A stretch of 7,410 nt of DNA from an uncultured Eubacteriales bacterium (GTDB taxonomy: Bacteria > Bacillota > Clostridia > Christensenellales > UBA1242). The stretch lies in contig CARBWQ010000041.1 in the NCBI GenBank assembly GCA_948949055.1, positions 1 through 7,410 of the forward strand, given 5' to 3'. Each line of letters begins with the position of its first letter. The stretch's first letter is position 1. This document shows, piece after piece, positions 1-6,216 of this stretch. The position numbers and the translations under genes were made by a program. The notes below the pieces were generated by a model. It was not told the DNA's origin, searched no databases, and was given only the letters and a program-made list of their open reading frames with translations.

Positions 1-2009
1 TCAATGTAGGCAGAGGTGTTGGAGTGGTTGTGGCACTTGGTAGTGACACAGAACTTGGAAAAATTGCAAAAGTTATTACTGAAACTAACAATGAGATGAC
101 ACCTCTTCAAAAATCAATTAAAGATGTTGGTAAAATTCTTACCTATCTTGTTCTTGCCATTGCTGTAATTACATTTGTAATTGAAATCTGCATTTCTCCA
201 CTTAATATTATGGACGCATTTTTGACAGCTGTTGCAATTTCGGTTGCTGCTATTCCAGAAAGTATGCCTGCTGTAATAACGATAATTATGAGCTTGGGTG
301 TGGCAAGGCTGGCTAAACAACGAGCTATTGTCAGACGTATGCACTCAGTAGAAACACTTGGCTGTTGTGAAGTTATTTGTTCGGACAAGACTGGTACAAT
401 TACACAAAACAAGATGACAGTTACATCATTATATTTCAACAGAAATATTCAAAATAATAAATTTAGATTAGATGATGTTGGTCAAAAAATGGTGCTGGCT
501 GGTATCTTATGTAATGACACAAATTTATCAAATGGAAAGATTTTGGGCGACCCAACCGAAGTCGCATTGACAGAGCTTGGTAGAACCTTAAAACTTGATA
601 AGTTTGAACTTGATAGTAAATATCCTCGACTTGATGAAATTCCTTTTGATTCAAATAGAAAGCTTATGTCAGTTCTATGCGACCATGAAGGAAAAACTCT
701 TCTCACAAAGGGAGCTCCCGATCTACTACTTGCTAGATGTAACAGAATTTTGATAGACGGAAAAGTTTTGCCTCTCACCGAAAGGGACAGAATAGAAATT
801 TTGAAGGCAAATGAGAATATGAGCGAAAGAGCTTTAAGGGTAATGGGTTTTGCATTTAAGCCATGTGAAAATGCACCTTTAAAGGAAGAGGAACTTATTT
901 TCTTAGGGCTTATGGGAATGATTGACCCTCCAAGAAAAGAAATCAAAGGTGCTGTTAAAAAATGTAAAAAAGCAGGTATGCGACCTGTTATGATTACCGG
1001 CGATTATAGTATAACTGCTCTTGCTATCGCTAAGGAAATCGGACTCGCTAAAAGCATGGACGAGGTTATTACTGGTGAACAGCTTTCCTATATGTCTGAT
1101 ATTGAACTTGACGAAAAAATTAAAAATTGTTCTGTTTTTGCAAGAGTCAGTCCAGAAGATAAGGTGAGAATTGTAGAAGCTTTCAAGAGAGCTGGAAAAG
1201 TTGTTGCAATGACTGGCGATGGGGTGAATGATGCTCCAAGTCTAAAAAGAGCAAGCATTGGAATTGGAATGGGCAAGAGTGGAACTGATGTAGCCAAAGA
1301 GGTTTCAGATATTATAGTGACTGATGACAACTTTGCTACTATTGTTCTTGCAGTTGAAGAGGGTAGAAAAATTTATGGAAATATCCAGAAAACAGTTAAG
1401 TTTTTATTCTCAGCTAATTTGGCAGAACTTTTATCGTTATTTCTTGTTACGATTATATTCCCTCAACATGTATTTTTATTCCCAGTTCAAATTCTATTTG
1501 TAAATCTTATTACAGACTCGCTTCCAGCAATAGCACTTGGTGTCGAACAGCCCGAAGCTAACCTAATGGAACAACCTCCACGAGATCGAACGAAGGGACT
1601 ATTCTCAAATGGAATTGGCATTTCTATCGTTATTTTAGGTATTGTGCAGACAGCACTCGTTGTGGCTACTTATGTAATAGGCTTGAAAATGTTTAATGAA
1701 GGTGTTGCAGTGACGATGGCTTTCTATACTTTAAATATTGTCCAGATGTTCTATTTGGCATCTATGAGAACAAATTCTCCGTTTTATAAGTCGAAACCAC
1801 ACAAAAATGTATTCTTCTTGCTTGCACTTTTATTCTGTTTTGCCTTGATTGCTCTATTTGCTTTCACTCCACTTAGAGGACTTCTTTCTCTTGTTGAACT
1901 TACTGGTATGCAGTGGGGTATGGTATTTGGAGTATCTGCTTCAATGTTTATATTAAGTGAGATATACAAATTAATAGAAAAATTAATAAAGAAGAAAAAA
2001 AGAAGCTAA
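1..2009 (+). CDS. P2-type cation-transporting ATPase, probably Ca2+ (5' partial)
   Basis: This is an ATP-driven membrane cation pump. The reading frame is open to the left edge (codons from base 3), so the real start lies outside; the GTG at 24 is internal. About 668 residues are present, against roughly 850-900 for the family. The missing part should hold M1, M2 and most of the actuator domain. Visible in order are the M3/M4 helices with PES at 255-263 (usually PEG), and the phosphorylation motif DKTGTIT at 384-404, whose Asp is codon 384. Then come the nucleotide-binding KGAPD at 708-722, TGD at 996-1004 and the hinge TGDGVNDAP at 1212-1238, followed by helices M5-M10 and a lysine-rich tail. 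By family knowledge, SERCA Ca2+ ligands are matched by the M4 Glu (258), M5 Asn (1416) and Glu (1425), and M6 Asn (1503), Thr (1512) and Asp (1515). The M8 acidic ligand appears to be Gln (1743). This suggests a one-site Ca2+ (or Ca2+/Mn2+) pump of the PMCA/Pmr1 type. The family call is very secure; the ion is inferred. Confidence 0.95.
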   Translation, partial: NVGRGVGVVVALGSDTELGKIAKVITETNNEMTPLQKSIKDVGKILTYLVLAIAVITFVIEICISPLNIMDAFLTAVAISVAAIPESMPAVITIIMSLGVARLAKQRAIVRRMHSVETLGCCEVICSDKTGTITQNKMTVTSLYFNRNIQNNKFRLDDVGQKMVLAGILCNDTNLSNGKILGDPTEVALTELGRTLKLDKFELDSKYPRLDEIPFDSNRKLMSVLCDHEGKTLLTKGAPDLLLARCNRILIDGKVLPLTERDRIEILKANENMSERALRVMGFAFKPCENAPLKEEELIFLGLMGMIDPPRKEIKGAVKKCKKAGMRPVMITGDYSITALAIAKEIGLAKSMDEVITGEQLSYMSDIELDEKIKNCSVFARVSPEDKVRIVEAFKRAGKVVAMTGDGVNDAPSLKRASIGIGMGKSGTDVAKEVSDIIVTDDNFATIVLAVEEGRKIYGNIQKTVKFLFSANLAELLSLFLVTIIFPQHVFLFPVQILFVNLITDSLPAIALGVEQPEANLMEQPPRDRTKGLFSNGIGISIVILGIVQTALVVATYVIGLKMFNEGVAVTMAFYTLNIVQMFYLASMRTNSPFYKSKPHKNVFFLLALLFCFALIALFAFTPLRGLLSLVELTGMQWGMVFGVSASMFILSEIYKLIEKLIKKKKRS

Positions 2010-2027
2010 ATACAGCTTCTTTTTTTT
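1995..2027 (+). terminator. Intrinsic terminator of the ATPase gene
   Basis: A perfect inverted repeat AGAAGCT (2001-2007) / AGCTTCT (2014-2020) encloses a 6-base loop. It is extended by an A run (1995-2000) opposite a T run (2021-2027). The stem overlaps the ATPase stop codon (2007-2009). Because A and T tracts flank both sides, the hairpin could also stop transcription from the other strand, although no leftward gene is visible. It separates the ATPase from the holB operon. Confidence 0.9.
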
Positions 2028-2035
2028 GATTATTC

Positions 2036-2065
2036 TTTACTGCTTGCAATTAAAAATTATATAAT
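2036..2065 (+). promoter_or_regulatory. Possible upstream promoter (weak)
   Basis: A perfect TATAAT (2060-2065) sits 18 bases after TTTACT (2036-2041), which matches four of six bases of the -35 consensus. Transcription would start near 2072 and leave a leader of about 57 bases before holB. The TATAAT lies inside a 12-base palindrome, AATTATATAATT (2055-2066), which could be an operator. The region is so AT-rich that both could be chance. Confidence 0.3.
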
Positions 2066-2093
2066 TAAAACATTTATTTTCTTTTTATTTGTT

Positions 2094-2122
2094 TTGAGAA
2101 ATAACGTTTTTTATGTTATCAT
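2094..2122 (+). promoter_or_regulatory. Extended -10 promoter of the holB operon
   Basis: The -35 box TTGAGA (2094-2099, five of six consensus bases) and the -10 box TATCAT (2117-2122, five of six) are separated by exactly 17 bases. A TG at 2114-2115 gives the extended -10 form TGnTATCAT. The six bases 2123-2128 would be the discriminator, placing the predicted start at A2129, the first base of the holB ATG. This fits the vegetative sigma-A pattern and implies a leaderless message. Confidence 0.7.
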
Positions 2123-2128
2123 ATAGCC

Positions 2129-3097
2129 ATGATAGAGAAATTGGAGAAGATTATCACATCTTCTAACGAATATAAGATGTTGGCAAGTGAACTTGAAAAG
2201 GGTAGTTTAGCAAAGACTATCATGCTTTTGTCAAAGGATAGTGAGTATTCTTTTGAGTTTGCTAGGCTTTTATCAACACTAATATTAAATGGTGGATTAA
2301 AAGAGGGACAACTTGAAAGAAATGAAAATTATGTCAAAGTGCTTGCTTCATCTCATCCTGATGTAAAAGTTTATCCTACAAAAGATAAGCTTTTAGTTGC
2401 AGATAGTGAGGATATTGTCAGTGAAAGTTCTATAAGACCAATATTTGCAGAGAGAAAGGTTTTTATTATTAAAAATATTGAGCAGAGCATGGAAGCTGCA
2501 CAAAACAAACTGTTAAAAACTTTGGAAGAGCCACAAAACAATGTTTATTTTATTTTGACATCTTCAAATGCTAATTTGGTTTTGCCAACAATTCGTTCTA
2601 GATGCAGTAAGATAGAGCTTGGCAAACTTAGCCAAAAAGATATTGAGTTGTGTATAGATGACTGTGAAAATATTGAACTTGTATCTCAGCTATGTGAAGG
2701 ATATGTAGGTAGAGCAAAACGTCTTAGTCAAATGGATAATTTGGGAGAAATGTTTAGGGCTGTTTTAAATTTGGTTACAAAGCTAAAAGCCAGTAAGGAA
2801 CTTTTGATTTATTCAAAAGAGTTATCAAATTTTTATAGTGAACAGGATAATATTTTTAAATTTTTATCTCTCATTTATGAAGATTTGCTTTTGATTAAAG
2901 GTGGCAAAGAAGGCAGATTATCTTCATTTAAGAGTGAACTTGAAGCAGTAAGTCAGGAGTACACTATTAAAGCGATTGTCGAAATAGAAAAACTTATAAA
3001 TAAGGCAGTAAGGGAAGTAGGATATAATTGCAATGCTATGGTTGTAATTGAAAATTTATTACTTAGTATTTTGGAGGTTAAATATTTATGCAGGTAG
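2129..3097 (+). CDS. holB: DNA polymerase III delta-prime subunit, degenerate
   Basis: Delta-prime is the stator of the clamp loader that opens the beta clamp onto primed DNA. The 322-residue protein keeps the family's core landmarks: HPD at residues 76-78, the lysine-then-hydrophobic strand at 110-114 (KVFII), LLKTLEEP at 128-135, and the conserved TIRSRC, with its SRC at 157-159. The C-terminal third is helical with little sequence signature, as expected for the collar domain. Two usual parts are missing. The Walker A loop position (about 35-41) reads SKDSEYS rather than a GxxGxGK pattern, and there is no four-Cys zinc module, since the first Cys is residue 159. Delta-prime does not need ATPase activity, so it can still be functional. 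The ATG at 2129 has no Shine-Dalgarno sequence and lies at the predicted transcription start; the next in-frame ATG (2177) has none either. It overlaps ricT by 10 bases. The next gene, ricT, supports holB over a dnaX-like or generic AAA+ protein. Confidence 0.85.
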   Translation: MIEKLEKIITSSNEYKMLASELEKGSLAKTIMLLSKDSEYSFEFARLLSTLILNGGLKEGQLERNENYVKVLASSHPDVKVYPTKDKLLVADSEDIVSESSIRPIFAERKVFIIKNIEQSMEAAQNKLLKTLEEPQNNVYFILTSSNANLVLPTIRSRCSKIELGKLSQKDIELCIDDCENIELVSQLCEGYVGRAKRLSQMDNLGEMFRAVLNLVTKLKASKELLIYSKELSNFYSEQDNIFKFLSLIYEDLLLIKGGKEGRLSSFKSELEAVSQEYTIKAIVEIEKLINKAVREVGYNCNAMVVIENLLLSILEVKYLCR

Positions 3098-3936
3098 AGG
3101 TTGTAGAAGGTAAATTTAGAAATGGAGCGCATGGATACTCTTTTAGTCCGAATGGGCTTGATTTAAAGGTTGGCGACTACTGTATTGTAGATACAGAAAA
3201 AGGTCGAGATATTGTGCGTATTATAAAACCAATTAGAATGACTAATGAAGAAGAGCTTATAGAGCCTTTAAAGAATGTTGTCAAAATAGCTTCGCCAGAA
3301 GAGCTTAAAATTGCAGAAAAAAATTATAAAAAAGCAGAAGGAATGTACAATGAGGTAAAAGCTCTTGTGAGAGAGGAAAACCTTGAAATGAAAGTTGTTA
3401 CAGTTGAGTGCAATTATAATTTTTCTAGATTAACAATTAATTTTACTGCTGAAAATAGAGTTGATTTTCGTGAGCTTGTAAAAAAACTTGCTGATAAATA
3501 CAAAGTAAGGATAGAACTCCGTCAAATTGGGCCTCGTGATGCTACAAGACTTATCGGTGGACTTGGAGTTTGTGGAAAAGTTTGTTGTTGCAAAGAGGGA
3601 TTTGGTATAAATGACCATGTTTCAATAAAAATGGCAAAAAATCAAAATCTCTCTTTAAATCCAAACAACATAAGTGGACTTTGTGGCAAACTTTTATGTT
3701 GCCTCGCATATGAAAATCCATATTATGAAGAAGTGCTTAAAGTTATGCCAAAGATTAACAGCGTTGTTGGTACTGCTGACGGTGATGGCGTTGTTATATA
3801 TAACGATTTACTTAAAAAGACTGTTTCTGTAAAATTCTCCAACGAAAATGAAAGTGAAATCAAAGAGTTCTCTATTGACGATATAAAAGTTAGAGAGAAA
3901 ATGAAAGATGGCAAAAAGTCAAACTGGAAAAATTAA
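3088..3936 (+). CDS. ricT: PSP1-domain Fe-S protein RicT (YaaT)
   Basis: In B. subtilis RicT (YaaT) forms the Y-complex with RicA and RicF, binds [4Fe-4S] clusters, and acts with RNase Y in mRNA processing and in development. This 282-residue protein is close to the family's usual length. An N-terminal region (1-60) is followed by a charged, probably helical stretch (about 70-100). The PSP1 core then has GPRDATRLIGG starting at 148 and two cysteine clusters: C162, C166, C167, C168 and C199, C204, C205. The linking segment has the family's typical SIKMAKNQNLSLNP (179-192). Cys166 is an extra cysteine in the usual CGxxxCC pattern. The C-terminus is Lys-rich. The start at 3088 has GGAGG at 3073-3077, 10 bases upstream, and overlaps the end of holB, so the two are probably translationally coupled. 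The partners RicA and RicF are not in this window. Identification is firm; the role in this organism is inferred from Bacillus. Confidence 0.93.
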   Translation: MQVEVVEGKFRNGAHGYSFSPNGLDLKVGDYCIVDTEKGRDIVRIIKPIRMTNEEELIEPLKNVVKIASPEELKIAEKNYKKAEGMYNEVKALVREENLEMKVVTVECNYNFSRLTINFTAENRVDFRELVKKLADKYKVRIELRQIGPRDATRLIGGLGVCGKVCCCKEGFGINDHVSIKMAKNQNLSLNPNNISGLCGKLLCCLAYENPYYEEVLKVMPKINSVVGTADGDGVVIYNDLLKKTVSVKFSNENESEIKEFSIDDIKVREKMKDGKKSNWKN

Positions 3937-3958
3937 GTTTACATATTAGGAGGGGGAA

Positions 3959-4681
3959 ATGCTTTTAGAAGACGGCGAAAGACTGGAAGACCTTGAATGT
4001 AAAAACTTAAAAATAATTCAAAATAAAAATTATTATACATTCACCTCTGATAGTGTTATTCTAGCCAATTTTATCAAACTAAAACCAAAAGATGTTTGTG
4101 TTGAAATTGGCACTGGTTCAGGGGTGATTTCTATATTATTATCTGCAAAGACAAACTTTAAAAAAATATATGCTTTTGAGCTTCAAAAAGAGATGTCAGC
4201 ACTTGCAAGTAAAAGTGTTAAACTGAACTCTCTTGAAGATAAAATAGAGATAATTTGCGAAAATATATCAAATTTTAATAAATTTTTACCAAAAAACAGC
4301 ATAGATTGCGTATTTTCTAATCCTCCATATATGATTTCATGTGGAAATAATGAAAATAATATTAGAGATATTGCAAGACATGATAGAACATTGTCAATAG
4401 AAACTTTATGTAAAGTAAGCTCTGATTTGTTAAAAAATGGTGGAAAGCTTTATCTTATTTATATTGCAAGTAGAAGCTGTGAGCTAATATTTAATCTTAT
4501 TAAGAATTCGCTTGAACCAAAGAGAATGTTTTTTACACAGAATGGCAAAGGCGATGTTAAATTAATAGTTATTGAAGCTGTTAAAGGTGGAAAACATGGC
4601 GTTAAAGTTTTGCCAGAACTGGTTACTAATGACGCAAGTGGAGAGTATTTAAAAGAGCTTCACACAAGATATATAAAGTAG
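3959..4681 (+). CDS. trmN6: tRNA1(Val) (adenine37-N6)-methyltransferase
   Basis: This is a SAM-dependent enzyme predicted to methylate N6 of A37 in tRNA1(Val), the homologue of B. subtilis YabB and E. coli YfiC/TrmN6. The 240 residues form a Rossmann-type methyltransferase. The N-terminal segment has FTSDSVILANF (28-38), typical of the family. Motif I is VEIGTGSG (48-55), an acidic residue (E74) ends the second strand, and the N6-adenine catalytic motif is NPPY (121-124). The length fits the family (about 240-250). The start has a very strong AGGAGGGGG (3948-3956) ending 2 bases before the ATG, with AGGAGG 5 bases away. It follows ricT by 22 bases. The position after ricT matches the Firmicutes cluster, although the yabA gene found between them in Bacillus is absent. 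An alternative would be another N6-adenine methyltransferase such as PrmC-like enzymes, but the context and N-terminus favour TrmN6. Confidence 0.9.
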   Translation: MLLEDGERLEDLECKNLKIIQNKNYYTFTSDSVILANFIKLKPKDVCVEIGTGSGVISILLSAKTNFKKIYAFELQKEMSALASKSVKLNSLEDKIEIICENISNFNKFLPKNSIDCVFSNPPYMISCGNNENNIRDIARHDRTLSIETLCKVSSDLLKNGGKLYLIYIASRSCELIFNLIKNSLEPKRMFFTQNGKGDVKLIVIEAVKGGKHGVKVLPELVTNDASGEYLKELHTRYIK

Positions 4682-4688
4682 GTGAGTT

Positions 4689-5003
4689 ATGAGAATATAT
4701 AATAAACTCGTAAGAGATAAAATTCCAAGTGTAATTAAAAAAAATGAAGGAAAAATATCGCATACATGTGTCCTTGATGATGAAGAGTATTATAGAGAGT
4801 TAAAGATAAAACTTAAAGAAGAAATTGATGAATTTTTGACCAGCGAGGAAATAGAAGAACTTTGTGATGTAGAGGAAGTTTTACGAGCAATTTTAGATTT
4901 TAAAAATGTTTCTTATGAAGAATTTGAAAAAATCAGATTAAATAAGGTTGAACAAAGAGGAGCATTTAAGGAAAAAATCTATTTAGAGAGCGTTGAAGAT
5001 TAG
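4689..5003 (+). CDS. MazG-like nucleotide pyrophosphohydrolase
   Basis: This is a small all-helical protein of 104 residues resembling the phosphoribosyl-ATP pyrophosphohydrolase/MazG-like group of predicted house-cleaning enzymes. These hydrolyse NTP-type substrates to the monophosphate and pyrophosphate. The family opening YNKLVRDKIP is at residues 4-13. The Mg2+-binding residues are recognisable as E44, E45 and E48 (EExxE) and E57 with D60 (ExxD). The C-terminus has the typical KVEQRGAF (86-93). It is not HisE: no his genes are nearby, and the opening motif belongs to the house-cleaning group. The start lies 7 bases after the trmN6 stop; AGGTGA (4680-4685) overlaps that stop and leaves a tight 3-base spacing. 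The fold is clear, but the substrate cannot be read from sequence. Damaged or non-canonical nucleotides are a guess. Confidence 0.82.
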   Translation: MRIYNKLVRDKIPSVIKKNEGKISHTCVLDDEEYYRELKIKLKEEIDEFLTSEEIEELCDVEEVLRAILDFKNVSYEEFEKIRLNKVEQRGAFKEKIYLESVED

Positions 5004-5009
5004 GAGAGG
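5002..5009 (+). promoter_or_regulatory. Ribosome binding site that sets the alcohol dehydrogenase start
   Basis: AGGAGAGG lies just upstream of the ATG at 5014, with AGGAG (5002-5006) 7 bases away. This supports 5014 over the in-frame TTG at 4993, which would overlap the previous gene and has no comparable site. The Shine-Dalgarno sequence overlaps the stop codon of the preceding gene, favouring reinitiation. Confidence 0.85.
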
Positions 5010-5013
5010 TGTT

Positions 5014-6216
5014 ATGAATATTTTTAAGAGAATTTATTGTAGGACTTTTCAAAAGGGATTATATTTTTCACTTCCTTTTTTGCCATATAGAGAACCAAAC
5101 ATTTTAAAAACTAACGATGAAATTGTGAAAGTTTTAAAGAACAATGATGTGGTGAGTGTTTTGCTTGTTACAGATAACGGGATAAGAGGTCTGGGATTGA
5201 CAACCTCACTTGAAGAAACGTTGGGAAGCTCAGGATTAAGAGTTAATGTATTTGATCAAACTGTTGCAAATCCTACCACTGAAAATGTGGAAAATGCTGT
5301 AAAAATGTATATTGAAAATGGTTGTCAAGCTTTAATTGCTTTTGGTGGAGGTTCGGCTATGGACTGTGCAAAGGCGACAGGAGCAAGAATAGCCCTACCA
5401 AAAAAGTCACTTAAAAAGATGAAAGGCATTTTAAAGGTTAGGAAAAAGCTTCCTCTTCTAATTGCAGTTCCTACCACTGCTGGCACTGGTAGTGAAACAA
5501 CTCTCGCTTCGGTTATTACTGATAGCCAAACAAGACATAAATATGCTATTAATGATTTTCCTCTTATTCCACGCTACGCAATGCTTTCACCAGAGCTTAC
5601 CGAAAATCTACCTAAGGGCTTGACTGCGACAACTGGAATGGACGCTCTTACTCATGCAATAGAGGCTTATATCGGAAAAAGTACCACGCCTAAGACTAGA
5701 AAATATTCACTTGTTGCGGTTAAGGCAATATTTGAAAATATACTAACTGTCTATCAAGATGGACATAATTTAGAGGCAAGAGAAAATATGCTCCACGCTT
5801 CCTATAACGCAGGGCTTGCTTTTACCAAATCGTATGTGGGATATGTACATGCAATTGCTCATTCTTTGGGTGGTAAATATAACCTTCCTCATGGGCTTGC
5901 AAATGCTATTATTTTGCCATATGTGCTTAAAAAATATGGCAAGAGAATATATAAAAAACTATGGAAGCTTGGAGTTTATGCTAATCTATTTGATAAATCA
6001 GTTTCAAAAGAGGTTGGTGCAAAAATATTTATAGAAAAGATAGAATTCTTAAATAGTTGCATGAATATTGGCAAAAATATTAGTGAAATTGATGAAAAAG
6101 ATATCCCTGAACTAGCGAAAACTGCTGAAAAGGAGGCTAATCCTCTTTATCCTGTGCCAGTTCTATGGACACAAAAGCAACTTGAAGAAATTTATTTTGA
6201 GGTGAAAAATGGATAA
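5014..6216 (+). CDS. Iron-containing alcohol dehydrogenase (group III)
   Basis: This is an NAD(P)-dependent dehydrogenase that interconverts an alcohol and an aldehyde or ketone in the cytoplasm. The 400 residues are the usual family length. The nucleotide-binding loop is FGGGSAMD (110-117), followed by PTTAGTGSE, a family hallmark near 155. The metal ligands expected from FucO are all present with the right spacing: D210 and H214 in MDALTHAIEAY, then H279 and H293 in VHAIAHSLGG and LPHGLANA. H283, also conserved in the family, is present. The C-terminal half is helical and ends with a NPLYPVPVLW stretch. The N-terminus is basic and aromatic (Phe/Tyr-rich, about residues 1-30) without a convincing signal peptide. 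The gene starts 10 bases after the MazG-like gene and overlaps the aldehyde dehydrogenase by 8 bases. The substrate is unknown. Pairing with an aldehyde dehydrogenase suggests both act on the same carbon chain. Confidence 0.93.
   Translation: MNIFKRIYCRTFQKGLYFSLPFLPYREPNILKTNDEIVKVLKNNDVVSVLLVTDNGIRGLGLTTSLEETLGSSGLRVNVFDQTVANPTTENVENAVKMYIENGCQALIAFGGGSAMDCAKATGARIALPKKSLKKMKGILKVRKKLPLLIAVPTTAGTGSETTLASVITDSQTRHKYAINDFPLIPRYAMLSPELTENLPKGLTATTGMDALTHAIEAYIGKSTTPKTRKYSLVAVKAIFENILTVYQDGHNLEARENMLHASYNAGLAFTKSYVGYVHAIAHSLGGKYNLPHGLANAIILPYVLKKYGKRIYKKLWKLGVYANLFDKSVSKEVGAKIFIEKIEFLNSCMNIGKNISEIDEKDIPELAKTAEKEANPLYPVPVLWTQKQLEEIYFEVKNG

Noticed and set aside
24..26. GTG as the start codon of the ATPase
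   Set aside because: The frame is open to the left edge and codons 3-23 already encode typical end-of-actuator sequence (NVGRGVG), so this GTG is an internal Val in a truncated gene.
482..946. 154-codon open frame on the minus strand
   Set aside because: It lies wholly opposite the ATPase nucleotide-binding domain and its translation shows no domain; treated as a shadow, like the other shorter antisense frames.
2055..2066. 12-base palindrome AATTATATAATT as an operator
   Set aside because: It is perfect but consists only of A and T in a very AT-rich gap, so chance is a good explanation; mentioned only with the weak promoter.
4993..4995. TTG as an earlier start of the alcohol dehydrogenase
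   Set aside because: It overlaps the upstream gene and has no good ribosome binding site; the ATG at 5014 has AGGAG 7 bases upstream and gives the normal family length.
5816..6034. 72-codon plus-strand frame inside the alcohol dehydrogenase
   Set aside because: It is out of frame with a gene carrying an intact metal site, lacks its own ribosome binding site and resembles nothing known.
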